Source: Pictodentalium vernedei (lineage: Eukaryota > Mollusca > Scaphopoda > Dentaliida > Dentaliidae). Taken from it: 64,000 nt of DNA. Position numbers and translations under genes: made by a program. Within the stretch, counting starts at the first letter, position 1, and the number at the start of each line of letters is the position of its first letter. Under the pieces are notes generated by a model. It did no database searches, was not told the DNA's origin, and saw nothing but the letters and a program-made list of their open reading frames with translations. Location: positions 199,413,262 through 199,477,261 of the forward strand of contig CM062292.1 of NCBI GenBank assembly GCA_031216915.1, written 5' to 3'. Of the stretch, positions 1 through 11,113 are shown piece by piece.

Positions 1-286
1 TGCGTAATGTTGTTTCAGTTGAGTGGAATTTTCTGAATCCCGATGTGTTGGCCTGTAATGGAGCATGCATATCACTATGTAACATTAGCTGGTCAATGGC
101 AGCTTTTTCACACAGCTTAGAAACGAATGGTAAGTTATACACTGACCGGAAGTTCTTAAACACAAGTTCTGAACCTTGTTTCTTCAGAAGATGGTTCAAA
201 ATCGCGATTTTCCACACATCAGGCACACATCCTTCTAGCAGAGACATAATCTGTGAGGAACAATGTTCCTTATTTTGTAGAACATG
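1..286 (-). pseudogene. Non-LTR retrotransposon reverse transcriptase fragment
   Basis: Read on the minus strand, bases 286 to 1 give one open frame of about 95 residues without a start. It contains VPDVWKIAILNHLLKKQG, then FKNFRSVYNLPFVSKLCEK and FRKFHSTETTL. These match the early reverse transcriptase blocks of CR1/jockey-type non-LTR elements (the 'NFRPVSNLPF.SKL.EK' and 'HSTETAL' blocks). The frame is closed upstream by a stop at about 287-289 and runs off the window edge. It faces the opposite way to the retroelement remnant that starts near 320, so two separate insertions or a rearrangement lie here. Family assignment is from remembered motifs; the fragment is too short for a clade call. 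Confidence 0.75.
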
Positions 287-319
287 TCAGCAAAACTGAT
301 TTCAGTTTGCTTACTGTGA

Positions 320-1455
320 CTTGATGATCAGGACGGTGTAATTGTTTCAGGACTTTTCTGTAAAGGACATATTTTAAAAAGTGCCCATAGGATTAATTCT
401 AGGACTGGAGGTGGAATGGGTCTCATGGGCCGAGAAAATATCCATATTAAAATCACAACTGAAGGTGATAAATCATCTTTTGAATATGCTGAAAAGACTG
501 TATGCTGGTATAACACCAATATCCGCACTGTTGGTGTATATCGACCAGCGAACCTTTTAGAAACATTTGGTTTACAACAGCATGTCACGAGTCCTACCCA
601 TATCTCTGGACAGACACTGGACCATATTATCACAAGACAAGATGCACTGATGACTTTCAGCTTACTGAGCCATTAACCTGTTCAGACTATCTGACCATTC
701 GTCGAATGCACACTATGTGTTCAAAAACCATCACTGACACGTAAAGAAGTAATATTTCGAAAACTTAATCAAATTGACAATAACAAGCTTAAATGTGACA
801 TTGAAAAATCAAAATCAGATTGATGTCATTCTCAGCGTGCTAACCTGGATGATCTGGTGAAATCATACAACACCACATTGATGAGCATGCTCTTCTGAAA
901 ACAAAACATTTTTTATTCTGCCAAATATTCCCTGGTTTACCAACGAACTGAGAACTCTGAAAGCTAACCGTCGAAAGCAAGAGCGGAAAATATCTAGATC
1001 TTACAAAGAGGAAGCAGCATATCAGATTATTCGTAAGCATTTCTCTTACAAACTAAAAGATGCCAGAAAATCTTACTACACAACAAGTGTTGAAGCTTGT
1101 AATGATGACAACAAAAAGCTGTTTAAAATTGTTAAAGATCTTGTGTACAGAAAAACAAAGTATGCCATTACCACATGATGATCCATCGAAGCTAGCTGAA
1201 CAAACTGTTTAAAGTTGTTAAAGATCAGTGTACAGAAAAACAAAGTATTCATTACCACACGATGACCCATCGACGCTAGCTGGTCAGTTTGGCGAGTTCT
1301 TCATTAAAAAATTAATAAAATTAATAAAATTAATTCAGAAAAAAACTCACAACATAAAGGTAGACAAAATTGACATCAAACAGAGACTATCAGAAAAGGA
1401 ACTATCAACTTTTCGACCTTTAGGAATCGACGAGGTAACCAACTTAATAAAATAA
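320..1455 (+). pseudogene. Degenerate non-LTR retrotransposon (endonuclease and linker region)
   Basis: Several short plus-strand frames line up as pieces of one non-LTR polyprotein. The first has an HRINSRTGGGMGL-type block, then FEYAEKT and VGVYRPA, which resembles an apurinic-type endonuclease. It jumps directly to FGLQQHVTSPTHISGQTLDH (the endonuclease C-terminal block), so the middle is deleted. After 940 come WFTNELRTLKANRRKQERK and YKLKDARKSYY, which match the linker between endonuclease and RT. The last frame (1228-1455) carries the pre-RT segment with GIDEV. Stops and frameshifts break it throughout. No function is expected. Confidence 0.65.
1118..1287 (+). repeat. Direct duplication, period about 86 bp, inside the retroelement remnant
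   Basis: Bases 1118-1203 and 1203-1287 are two near copies: both contain 'gttaaagatc', 'tgtacagaaaaacaaagta', 'attaccaca' and 'cgctagctg'-like ends. The copies differ by scattered substitutions and a small indel. The duplication is internal to the degraded coding region and adds to its frame damage. Confidence 0.8.
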
Positions 1456-1477
1456 TCCCCAAATGCCTCATGTACGT

Positions 1478-1715
1478 AGGAATTGCGCGCAATTCCCATA
1501 TCAAATGGCATCCAAAGCACGACAGGTTCTCCTGTTTACTCATAGCAAACACAGGCATTGTTTCTGCCAATGGACCTGAAACATTTCTTGGGCACAGGTC
1601 ATATGTACAGAATTTGATAGCCTTATTATGGTCATAATGCGTAGATTAACACGCAGATCGAGGTGCTATTTGTGCGCATGTCATGACAGGACTTCTAGTC
1701 TAGTTTTAACTGTAA
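1478..1715 (+). repeat. Partial foldback element, family of 48109-48432
   Basis: Shares with 48109-48432 the blocks 'ttgcgcgcaatt', 'atggcatccaaagcacg', 'tgtacagaatttgatagcc', the locus 'cgcagatcgaggtgctattt' and the right end 'gacaggacttctag'. Its left arm is missing, so the copy is truncated. Confidence 0.65.
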
Positions 1716-1728
1716 GCTCAACGAGGAT

Positions 1729-2073
1729 TTGCATAATAACAACCCGACCAGCTTATCGCTCTGCAGCTGTAACATTCGGAAAACTGTAGAACATTTTCTT
1801 CTGGATTGTCCACTGCAGTCAGACAGTCAGATGCAAGCCGTTTACAACTCTGTAGATCAGCTGACTGTTGCGATAGACACTGACTCCTTCAATAAGGAAA
1901 CCCATCTTACAGTACCCAAACCAACCGAGCAATTGCTAGTTGTTTTCACGACTATATTTATGCAATCGGAAGATTTTAATCTTTTAAAGTATCGTAGAAA
2001 TTGTATTCTGGTTGATATGCTTACTTTTCTTATGCCATGTCGCTCTGTTGAATGTCAAGTCATAATACGTTGA
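1729..2073 (+). pseudogene. Possible retrotransposon C-terminal zinc-knuckle remnant
   Basis: The 114-residue frame contains CSCNIRKTVEHFLLDCPLQ, a C-x-C...H....C spacing like the zinc knuckle found after the RT of many non-LTR polyproteins. It lies just right of a non-LTR remnant and a foldback element, which supports a retroelement origin. The rest of the frame has no recognisable domain. It could also be a chance open frame. Confidence 0.35.
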
Positions 2074-2731
2074 TAGCTGGAGTTTTACTGAATATTCCAC
2101 TGCACCCATTGCTCCTCCTTATACTATCCAATCTGTGCTATATGGTCTACAGCAACTATCATTAACCAACGATTTCAAATGTTATGAACAGTCAAATGCT
2201 GCCACATCTTGAATTTCCGTTACCGCTTACCTCTCTGTGCACTCGGAACCGCACCAGGGTGGTAAAAGAGAGAGGTTTTAGAAAACGTTGTAGTTATTGT
2301 TATTACACTGCGTGGCTCCAAGTTATTTTATGTAAATTGTCTAAGAAAAATTACCACCGGGGTATCCACCCTCGAATTCCAAACACCTTTCTTAACACAT
2401 GGCAAAATAATACTTATTGTTTTAAGTCCAAATGGCACTGGGCCATCACTAAATATGCACGTCTCTTCAAGTGCTACCCCATATAAGAAACAGTATATTT
2501 CCATTCTGAATACATGTTCAGATTTGCTGTTATTTATTAATCAGTTTCGTTATGTTGATACAGCTCAATATGTATCTACGGAGACAGTTTACATAAGTTT
2601 TAGCTTGCTGCTGACTCCTTTTTCCGTAACTTCCAGTAACATTTATTTTGTTATAATTGTGTTGAATATTTTGAATGGGAAAAAACATATTGTTTACATT
2701 GAGTAGGTCTCGTAAGTTATACAAGTTATCA
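2074..2731. other. Gene-free stretch
   Basis: Unique-looking A/T-rich DNA. Short open frames here have no recognisable motif. Confidence 0.5.
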
Positions 2732-2857
2732 CCGTCAACATGTATGGTATATGGAGATTTAATACCTGGATGTCGGTTTTTAAACACCGAGCCTCAGGCG
2801 AGGTGTTTGAATGACACATCCAGGTATTAAATCTCCATATACCATACATGCTGACGG
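2732..2857. repeat. Foldback (inverted repeat), arms about 43-46 bp
   Basis: 2732-2774 (ccgtcaacatgtatgg...ggatgtc) is the reverse complement of 2813-2857 (gacacatcc...ctgacgg) with few mismatches. A smaller inner stem (aaacacc...ggtgttt) closes the loop. A short MITE or foldback; no coding capacity. Confidence 0.85.
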
Positions 2858-3148
2858 AGATAACGTTTTTCTCCCGTTTGAAACACAATAGGAACATAGT
2901 GGACAAAAATTTGTGGACGCGTTGCTCCCGCTCCGAAATCAGCAGGAACATTATTTTGTTTTTACAAACACAGAAGACAACAGATAGAGTTACATCCCTA
3001 GAGTCGTTAAGGAAACGAGTAAACAATATTTTGTTTACATATCGTCCCCCGAGTTCCAATGTGTTATATGTGCCTAATGGCACATAAAACACATTAGAAC
3101 TAAGAGGGCGTTATTTGCTGTTATTTTAGTTTTCGTAAGTTGTTTCAT

Positions 3149-3400
3149 TTAACCCTTTACCTAACATGAAAAGCAGACGACACGTGCAAAAAAAATTCTC
3201 GAATAACTAATTTTTTTCATTTTTTGTCTCAAAAACATAGGTTATGACCCCTCATTGGAACGAGCTCAACGAGCTCGTTCCAATGAGGAGTCATAACCTA
3301 CGTTTTTGAGACAAAAAATGAAAAAAATAATGAAAATTAATTGGCGATTTTTGAGAACAGCGCTGGCCGGTTTTGGCCGTTACGTTGGGTAAAGGGTTAA
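3149..3400 (+). mobile_element. TTAA MITE, subfamily 1 (piggyBac-like ends)
   Basis: Bounded by TTAA on each side, with terminal repeats CCCTTTACCTAAC and GTTGGGTAAAGGG. The middle is a long palindrome: 'cataggttatgacccctca' followed by its complement 'tgaggagtcataaccta', centred on 'gagctcaacgagctc'. This is a full-length example of the commonest small repeat in the window. TTAA targets and CCCT-type ends are typical of piggyBac-superfamily non-autonomous elements. No transposase source is present in the window. Confidence 0.85.
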
Positions 3401-4418
3401 TTATTAGCCTATTTAATTTATAACAGCAAAATATGATCGAATTGTCTGAAATCAGATGATGTTTGTGACTATTTTCATGCTTTTGTGTTCGATTTTATAT
3501 CGATGCGAGCAAAAGCGGAAAGCTTTCATTTAAACCATATTCCCCCGATGTTTCGCGTGTGCTTATACCCTGGATGTTGCACGCTCCCATATACCTTGGA
3601 TGTTGGGTGCACCCTTTGCCATGGCTATTCGTCCAAGGCATTCTGACCAATCAAAAGACAGAATTTATCGGAATATATGGACAAGAGTTTAAGTCTTTTT
3701 TTACTTGTGATTTCATTATCTTTACCAACTTTTCATTACAATCTTTTTTGGAAATTGACGGGAAGGGGTGCATAGACTCTTTACTCTAAATTATAGTATG
3801 TGATTGAAGATTCCCTTGTTTGGTTTGTCTCTATGACCTTTAAAATAGAGAGAAATGCATATTTTAAGCTCCATTTTCAACAAATTTGACCGAATGAAAT
3901 TTGTTAAACATGTTGTCAAACATGTGCACTTTTCTCTTGTAGAGATGCATTCAATTTCTAACTATTTAAAGAGAGTTAAAATAAAAATTTTAAATATGGA
4001 CTTTCGACTAAGGAAAATACTAATCGATTATGCCTGAACGACTGATAGTCGACTAATCGTATATTGGTGACATCTCTAATTGGCGGTTCATTTGTATGGA
4101 TATGTTTTAGTTTCTTGTTGCTGTTTCAATAGCTTTAGCACGCACAACGAAACTACATAATTATACTACTCAAAGTGTGCTCAGCACCAAGTATATCCAG
4201 CTACCTGTTTTACGTTTTAGTTGAAATATTGTTATGAAATGTGTATATATTTTTTATTTAATTATATCTTTAATGATTTAAGTACAGAAATTAAGATTTT
4301 GTTTGTGTTTGACATTTTTTTTAGCTTTTGAATACGATAACCATGGAAAATGGATATTATTGGTAAAAGAGGAAATTTTTCAATTTGTCAAAAAGTTGAC
4401 GGAGTGAACTGGTATGGT
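3401..4418. other. Gene-free stretch
   Basis: No supported gene, RNA or repeat. Open frames at 3559-3789 and 3855-4037 show no recognisable motif. Confidence 0.5.
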
Positions 4419-5340
4419 TCAGTATCGAGTATGAGACCCATTACTGTTAATTACAGCTTGACAACGCCTTCTCATGCTCCCATTCAGGTTCTTGGTGGTC
4501 CTTTGTGGGATGCTATTCCATTCTTGGACCAGCATGGCACCAAGCTCCTGGACACTTCTTGGCTGGATTGGACGGGCTGAAATTGCAAGCTGCAACTCAT
4601 TCCAGACATGTTCAATTGGATTGAGATTAGGGGATCTTGCTGGCCAGTCCATACGTTCAATCCCCTCCCTCTGCCTGTACTCCCGACAGCATGGGCAACA
4701 TGAGGACTGGCATTATCGTCCATCGGAATGAATCTATCACCCACTGCACCTGCATACAATCTGATGTGGACATCCAGGATCTCATCAATATACCACTGTG
4801 CAGTCAATGTACCACGCTCAGTGACACAGAGCTCTCTACGTCCATCCCTGCTAATGCCGCCCCAGACCATAATGGATCCTACGCCATACCTGTCATGCTC
4901 AGTAATGTTGGCTGCATGGAATCGCTCTCTTGGTCTTCTCCATACCCTAGAACGCCTATCTGTGTAGTCTACATGTATGCAGTACCTTGAATCATCTGTA
5001 AAAAGGAAAGGACAGGTCGCCAATCTTCTCTGGTCTATCCAGCATGGTACATGGCCTATTCATATCGTGTCTGGCGGTGTTTCTGGGACAGCGGAATGCG
5101 AATACATGGTCTTTTTGATCGGAGAACACCTTCGCGCAACCTTGCCCGGATAGTCTGCGTCGAAACATTTACCTCAGATGCATTCTGAAGGTCACTGCGA
5201 AGCTGGGTTGCTGTGGCAAAGCGGTTCCTACGGGCCTGAATGATCAAAGACCGAGATGCAGCGGAGATTTCTTTGTTATTCGGTATATAAAAGTCACTGA
5301 GGTGACAAAATGGCCTTAAACTTTGGAAGCCATTTGCCAC
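4419..5340 (-). pseudogene. Tc1/mariner-family transposase, broken
   Basis: Three minus-strand frames together cover a Tc1-type transposase. 5056-5340 holds a helix-turn-helix (NKEISAASRSLIIQARRNRF... and STQTIRARLREGVLRSKRP). 4484-5023 holds the catalytic core start, LFTDDSRY, SIMVWGGISRDGR and IPMDDNASPHVAHAV (second Asp). 4419-4652 holds MDWPARSPNLNPIEHVWNEL with the catalytic Glu (DD34E type). A stop after HRQTRYE and a frameshift between the DDN block and the DWPARSPNLNPIE block break the gene. It should be inactive. I could not place terminal inverted repeats. Confidence 0.9.
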
Positions 5341-6505
5341 TGTATTGATGTTTAAGGTGTTATATCAGTGAGGGAAATTTGTTCACTTTTGTAATTTCCA
5401 TACGTAATATATGTAATCAACTCGTAGATTTGACAGGAGGCACCACTTGTTCCTGAAAGTCTGCTACCGAATTCGTACCAGAACTGACAACAAAATAATA
5501 TTACGGGAGAAAAACTTGTGGACAAATGTGCTTCAGACACCCAAGAACAAAGCTAGGCATTCAAAACACTTTAGGATGCAGCGATAGGACTGCATTTGGG
5601 AAAAGGACAACACTGTCTGCATTTTGTATTCAAGATAGATTCCGTGTTCGATGGACATGTGCAAATCACTAGATACCACGAATTTCTATCGCAAAAAAAA
5701 AAATGTAATTCTAAGAAACTTCAACCGGTGTCATGATACCCTGCATAGAATATGACAACTGTACAGTCTCTATATAATAATAGCACACTGTATTAAGGCG
5801 ATCTTTCTCGTTATTTGATCTTAGACGCCATTGTATATCGATGGTTTTTCCCGTCCGATGACCTTGACTGGTAATAAACTTACAATTTAAACAATGCCGA
5901 CAGTTTTTGGAATTTGCCACTGCGCAGCTCTGTCGCTGCGTTTTGAAGAATTGTGATGTCCTATCTTTGTTATTGGATATATGAAGCACATTTGACCATG
6001 AGTTGTTTGTCTGAAATATTATTTTATCATCAGTTCTGATACGAATACAGTAGCAGACCTCCTGGAACCAGTGGTGTCCGCTGTCAACTCTTTGAGTTGA
6101 TAACGTATATTTGTCGTGTTCTATACCTCCCAACCTTCATTTTGCTGTATAATTTGTGTATATTTAATTCGAACTTATGGAATATCAGAGGGGGGAATTT
6201 CAAAAGTAAACAAATTTATCTTCTTATATTGCACCTTAAAATTGAAAGTTTTATGCGTAATTTGTTGTTGTTGGGTCGTCACATTCACGAAAGTTATTTT
6301 GGGGAGATCTCAGAAAGCAGTCACACATTGCGCACGCGTCGTGTAATTGCTTTGTGCTCAACTATCTTCAACACAGCTCGTCTAATCTATGCAATATCCT
6401 TTGTGACTCGTATCAGTATATTCCGACTATAAAGTATCACTTACTCAAATCTAAAAGACCTGGATCGGCCACCTTTTTTTAATGGTTGAATATGGGTGTT
6501 GAGCT

Positions 6506-6508
<3 letters not shown>
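5341..6508. other. Gene-free stretch
   Basis: No supported feature. Several 60-140 codon frames on both strands lack recognisable motifs. Confidence 0.5.
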
Positions 6509-6559
<51 letters not shown>

Positions 6560-6698
6560 GTTCTTCAGCCCATCGTTAACTTACAGTTTCTCAAGCATAG
6601 TTTCCCCTCCTCTCCTCCCCTCAACAATCGCGCCTCGTGGCGTAGACATTACAGCTATCCACAGGAGAATCCCAAACAAGTAGTCGATTGCAGCTTGT

Positions 6699-6763
<65 letters not shown>

Positions 6764-6905
6764 GTTCTTTAGCCCATCGTTAACTTACAGTTTCTCAAGC
6801 ATAGTTTCCCCTCCTCTCCTCCTCTCAACAATCGCGCCTCGTGGCGTAGACATTACAGCTATCCACAGGAGAATCCCAAACAAGTAGTCGATTGCAGCTT
6901 ATTCT
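6509..6905. repeat. Two (CT)n microsatellites in a ~204-bp tandem duplication
   Basis: (CT)n runs at 6509-6555 and 6703-6759. Each is followed by a near-identical ~146-bp block starting 'cattagttctt(c/t)agcccatcg' and ending 'gtcgattgcagctt(g/a)ttcta'. The duplication includes the microsatellite itself, so it is recent or kept homogeneous. Confidence 0.9.
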
Positions 6906-7064
6906 ATTGTCCTGCTTAAGAGGTTTATTTCTGTAAATGTGTATGAGGGTGCTCAAAAATATCACTTTCATGTACATTTATCGAATAAAACTCCAAATGG
7001 ATGCATTTTGGTTAAATCTCCTGTCATTATGTCATAGACGGAATACGAATTAACATTTATTGCC

Positions 7065-7311
7065 CAAAATTTGGGAGTAACGTCCAAAACCGGCCATCGC
7101 TATTCTCAAAAATCGCCAATTAATTTTCATTATATTTTCATTTTTTTGTCTCAAAAACATAGGTTATGACCCCTCTTTGGGACGAGCTCGTCGCGATCGT
7201 TCCAATAGAGGGTCATAACCTATGTTTTTGAGACGAAAAATGCAAATATTTTGTTATTCAAGAATTTCTTTTCAAAGTGTCGTCTGCTTTTCATGTTAGG
7301 TAAAAGGTTAA
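7065..7311 (-). mobile_element. TTAA MITE, subfamily 1, reverse orientation
   Basis: Reverse copy of the 3149-3400 element: 'aacgtccaaaaccggcc' at the left, central palindrome around 7160-7225 with 'cataggttatgacccctc', and the end 'catgttaggtaaaaggttaa' at 7292-7311. The left terminus is degenerate. Confidence 0.8.
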
Positions 7312-7778
7312 TCTTATTGCCCTTCACTCTCACCCCATTCATAAAGCTTTTGAATCCCTATTGATGACGCAGAGTAATATCTTTACTGCTATCTCGTCAA
7401 AGTTTTATTTTTTATTTTCTCATTATTTTATTATGCTCGATAAATCTCCACATAGAAGATGAACAACTTGCTTATTTGACGTTTATGGCTTTGCGTTTGA
7501 TGTGTTGTAAGACATATTTTTCTTGCTATGACAACTAAACAACATCATACGAAAAAAAGACTGTATTTTTTTCGCTTGTTTCTCTTTATGTAATTTAACA
7601 TTTGCCCTCCTGGTCGTATTATGTAAAACATTACGGAACGATTTCGTTCCCACTAATACTAAGCATGCTGCTGTTAATCGGATACACAATATTTTTGACA
7701 ACACGAAAGACAGAATATGTACTGATATTCCATTTAAATATCGTATGCCTGGTGGTCCGATGCTGAATGATGTTAGTA

Positions 7779-7909
7779 GTATATTAGGTACCCGATCTTG
7801 CCTTATTACCCGGAGCTTTGGGGGTGCAACTAGTGTTAAATTCCCATAGGAACCGGAGCCGTTTGGGGGTGCAACTTTGGGGGTGCAAAAGTACGGCCCC
7901 ATACATCTA
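7779..7909. repeat. Outer inverted repeat, left arm (bracket around satellite and Polinton)
   Basis: Starts 'gtatattaggtac' and ends near 'gcaaaagtacggcc'. It is the inverse of 27458-27555 with few mismatches, apart from a 13-14 bp internal duplication ('gggggtgcaacttt') in the left arm. Read as one end of an older element into which the Polinton later inserted. Confidence 0.75.
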
Positions 7910-8129
7910 GATCTGGTAAATGGTGTACGTACTGCATATATAGTATGCTATGGTATGTATAGTGATATATGTACGCATGGGGCTATAGGTATATATTATG
8001 GGTAAGTGGTGGAAAGATGATGGGAAAATTGGGTTTTCTTGAAGGTTTTTTCCGCGAAACGGTTGACGTTGCTATTGACGTCGTGACGTCATGATGCGCA
8101 CGCGACGTCATAGAGATGTTGACCACTGT

Positions 8130-9020
8130 TATTGTCCAGTATACAATCTGAGATAACGTTATTCGGGTCAGTGGATGTCGGGCTTCTCGTATGGGGTGGC
8201 GGCGACATAGTAGTAGTGGTATATATGCATGTAGGTCCCAAGTTAGCCCTTAGTACTATTAATCCACCTTATGCTTCATGTTATCCTATGTCTGATATAG
8301 CTAAGTCAAGCAGTAGGGTGGGTGGGTGGTAGTGTGGTATTGCGAGATAGTCATTGGTCGTTTAGATTGGCAGTACAGGATGAATGATCTGTTGGTGTAT
8401 TACCCCCCTTTGTACTATTAACCTACCGAATCCTTTGTATTATCTTATGACTGGTATTGGTAGTTTAGTGTTAGGCCAGGCAGTATTATGCTAGGTTGCT
8501 TAGAACGGGTGGCGTAGGATGCATGGTATATACCCCTGTAGGTCCAGTCCTCGATATTATTAACCAGCCGATTGCTTTGTACTATTCAATGACTGGTATA
8601 GGGAGTACGTTATGACAGGTCAAGTGGTATTGTGGAGTGGGGGTGGGGGTGATGCCTGGCAGTATAGAACAACGATATAGTATGGACGATATATACCTCT
8701 GTGGGCCCCTGCCGGTCCCATGTTAGCCCTTAGTACTATTAATTCACCTGATGCTTCATGTTATCCTATGACTGGTATAGGTAGTATGCAATGCTAGGCA
8801 TAGGGGTATTGTGGGTACTGCCTGGTAGTTTAGAACGGTACTATAGTATGGGTGGTATATACACCTATAGGCCCCCTGTTAGTGCTTGGTACTATTAACC
8901 AACCGATTGCTTTGTTTTATTATATGGCTGGTATATGTAGTATGTTATGGTAGATCTAGTGATTTTGTGGGGGTGGGGGTAATGCCTGGCAGTATAAAAC
9001 AACAGTATAGTATGGACAAT
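8130..9020 (+). repeat. Degenerate tandem repeat, monomer about 155 bp, five copies
   Basis: The landmark 'tactattaa' followed by a 'cc.gat.gctt..tgttat.c.atg.ctggtat.g.tag' consensus recurs at about 8260, 8413, 8553, 8735 and 8891, spacing 140-182 bp. Another landmark, 'ctggcagtata.aacaac.atatagtatgga', also recurs. It lies wholly inside the 7779-27555 outer inverted repeat pair. Confidence 0.75.
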
Positions 9021-9150
9021 GAGGGCTTTTACATAGCCTAATGCGACAAAAAAAGGGATTCTCCAAAAGGTATCCTCGATAGGCATCCTCATTAGGTATC
9101 CTCAAATAATACAATACAAGGCCATAGGTATCCTCAAATACCCGTATGTG

Positions 9151-9156
9151 CCTATG
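9151..9156. repeat. Target site duplication, left copy (CCTATG)
   Basis: CCTATG directly precedes the Polinton terminus AGTAGGGGAA. The same six bases directly follow the right terminus at 27235-27240. Six-base duplications are the Polinton norm. Confidence 0.9.
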
Positions 9157-9653
9157 AGTAGGGGAAAAGGGAGAGTTTACTATCACTTGTACATGTACGT
9201 GTACAACATACGTTCACGATGCGTTCAACAACGTGGAATTCGGTGTTAAATCACACGCTTGTTCACAAAAACTGTACAGTGATCTTGAATCCCCTCATGT
9301 ACAGTCGTGACTCCTAGATCGCGCTTTTAACGTCCAAATACTCGTGGTGAACGCGCGTTTTAAAAAAAAGGGTGAAATTGTACAGTTCACTTTCATCTTG
9401 TACGTAATTTTGTCGACGTTCCCATCGCAAGATCAGACCATCGATCCATCGTCGGCGGACGCGAGCAAAAGCAAAACGATTCTGAATCATCTGTAAAAAC
9501 GCAAAAAACAGTTTTGGGGACTCTAAATCAGCGATTCAGAACCCGCAACTGCGTTGGTACAGATGATTTACAACTCTCCCTTTGTTTTGTTTTTGTTTTT
9601 TTTTTTGAGGCGGTGGGTTTTTCCCATTTTATGACATTATTAGGGGAATTCCC
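9157..9653. repeat. Polinton left terminal inverted repeat
   Basis: Starts AGTAGGGGAAAAGGGAGAG. Matches the reverse complement of 26741-27234 almost base for base, with small substitutions and indels (for example in the poly-A run near 9362). Homology stops after 'attattag..gaattcc' at about 9653. It contains a conserved inner stem: 9485-9503 pairs with 9550-9568 (AATCATCTGTA...ACGCA with TGCGT...TACAGATGATT). Confidence 0.95.
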
Positions 9654-10043
9654 CACGGAATGTTTAAAACGCATTTTCCGCTCAATTAGGTTTTGAGTGG
9701 TAAAATTTTTAATATATTCATGATAGCAATCGCAGTCATCAAAGGATTCTCTCTTAATTCGACACTCGATGAATTGATGTGTGAATGAATGGAGATCTTT
9801 TGACAAAATGTAAACACTACTGTCAAAAAATGCGTTAAATCAGAAACCGGTTTGTCATGTACTGTTTAAACGTATTTTTTTAAACTTCAATTAACACAGT
9901 CAGTTTGAGATGTGAATATTTTCAGATTATTATATATTATATTAAGACGGAAAGAGTTTTTTTTATTACTTAAAACACAAAAACATAAAAATATAATTAA
10001 ACATTTAATTTTGAAAAATAAATAAAAACAATTAAAACGAAAG
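9654..10043. other. Polinton 5' intergenic region
   Basis: About 390 bp, A/T-rich, without a supported gene. A TATATATTATATTAA box at 9930-9944 lies about 100 bp before the first gene and is the likely promoter. Confidence 0.5.
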
Positions 10044-10952
10044 ATGTTTTTCCAGATGGATCCTAGACGCCGAGATCGAATTTTAGCCAGGTATTTACGT
10101 GCTAAGAAGGCGATTCAGTCAGCTGATAGGAGCAGACGTCTCGGTGAGATGGAACTCAGACGCGAAGCCACAAAAATATTTAAACCCGTGACGGAGGGTC
10201 AAGAGCGAAGCAGGAAGGAGATAATCGAAGAATTGAGACCCATAAAGGAGAGTTCTTTGAGAATGGGTTCGTTGCCTCCTAGTTTTGGAAATCGGTATTC
10301 CATTCAATCTACACCGGATTACGTTCCCACGGGAATTCAAACAGATATGAGCGAGTCTGATGATACGGCTTCGACTATCACCACTAGTAGCGTCGCATCG
10401 TTCGATGATGATGGCGGTAAGAGAGATGAGTCGTATGGAATTTATAAGGATTCTGAGGGTAGAACTTTTGTAGGTGATACGGAGGTGGAAATGGATGATG
10501 ACGAATTGATCGTGGGTTCGAATAAACATAAAGTAACTGATGGTCTGCGGAGATTGCTCCTTTACGACAAGCCTGGAGATTTCACGGAACAGGATTTCGA
10601 CAATTACGGCGACATTCTGGTCCAGACCCACGCCATGAATAGAAATAACGATGCCAGAGAGACGAGACCCAAAGCCAACAGAGGTTACAAGTGGACGAAA
10701 GTCGTGAAACCCATATGGAACGCGCATAAGAAGTTCCTCGAATTGGTGACCAGCAAAGGGGTGAAAACCGCTATTTTTCTTCCGAGCGATCCCGACGCTC
10801 TGTTTCAGAAATTGAGTTTGCTGATGGGGAGCAGACGGGCTGGTAACACGGGATTAGATAATCAGATAAATGCCGTATCTGACGAATTGTTGAGACAGAA
10901 GGTTTTGAATAAAAACCAGTATAAAAGGCTGATGAACGAATTGAAGGATTGA
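10044..10952 (+). CDS. Conserved Polinton protein of unknown function
   Basis: 302 residues, intact. The N-terminus is basic and Arg-rich (MDPRRRDRILARYLRAKKAIQ) with a predicted coiled or helical stretch to about residue 80. A Ser/Thr/Asp-rich middle follows (about 105-150). The conserved-looking C-terminal half begins near VTDGLRRLLLYDKPGDFTEQ (about residue 170), followed by a GYKWTKVVKPIW block. A similar protein with an 'LL..KP....T..D...Y..I...T.A' block accompanies capsid genes in related animal Polintons as I remember them, so a virion or assembly role is plausible but not shown. A second ATG four codons in (MDPRRRD) could be the real start. It is the first rightward gene after the left TIR. 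Confidence 0.75.
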   Translation: MFFQMDPRRRDRILARYLRAKKAIQSADRSRRLGEMELRREATKIFKPVTEGQERSRKEIIEELRPIKESSLRMGSLPPSFGNRYSIQSTPDYVPTGIQTDMSESDDTASTITTSSVASFDDDGGKRDESYGIYKDSEGRTFVGDTEVEMDDDELIVGSNKHKVTDGLRRLLLYDKPGDFTEQDFDNYGDILVQTHAMNRNNDARETRPKANRGYKWTKVVKPIWNAHKKFLELVTSKGVKTAIFLPSDPDALFQKLSLLMGSRRAGNTGLDNQINAVSDELLRQKVLNKNQYKRLMNELKD

Positions 10953-11113
10953 TGTGTATATAATAATAAGTAGAGAGAGAGAAACAAAACAAACAAACAA
11001 ACAAACAAAAATAAAACAGTAAATTCTTACTCTAGAATAATAAAAGTATTTAAAAACGACAAAACGATTTACCAGTGAAAAAAACAAAAAGAAATATATC
11101 ATAAAAATAAAAT

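Noticed and set aside
6509..6759. CT repeats as a possible CRISPR-like or satellite array
   Set aside because: Only two units, both simple microsatellites with a duplicated flank in animal DNA.
10119..10727. 202-codon minus-strand open frame opposite the first Polinton gene
   Set aside because: It is a shadow of the 10044-10952 gene with no independent motif.
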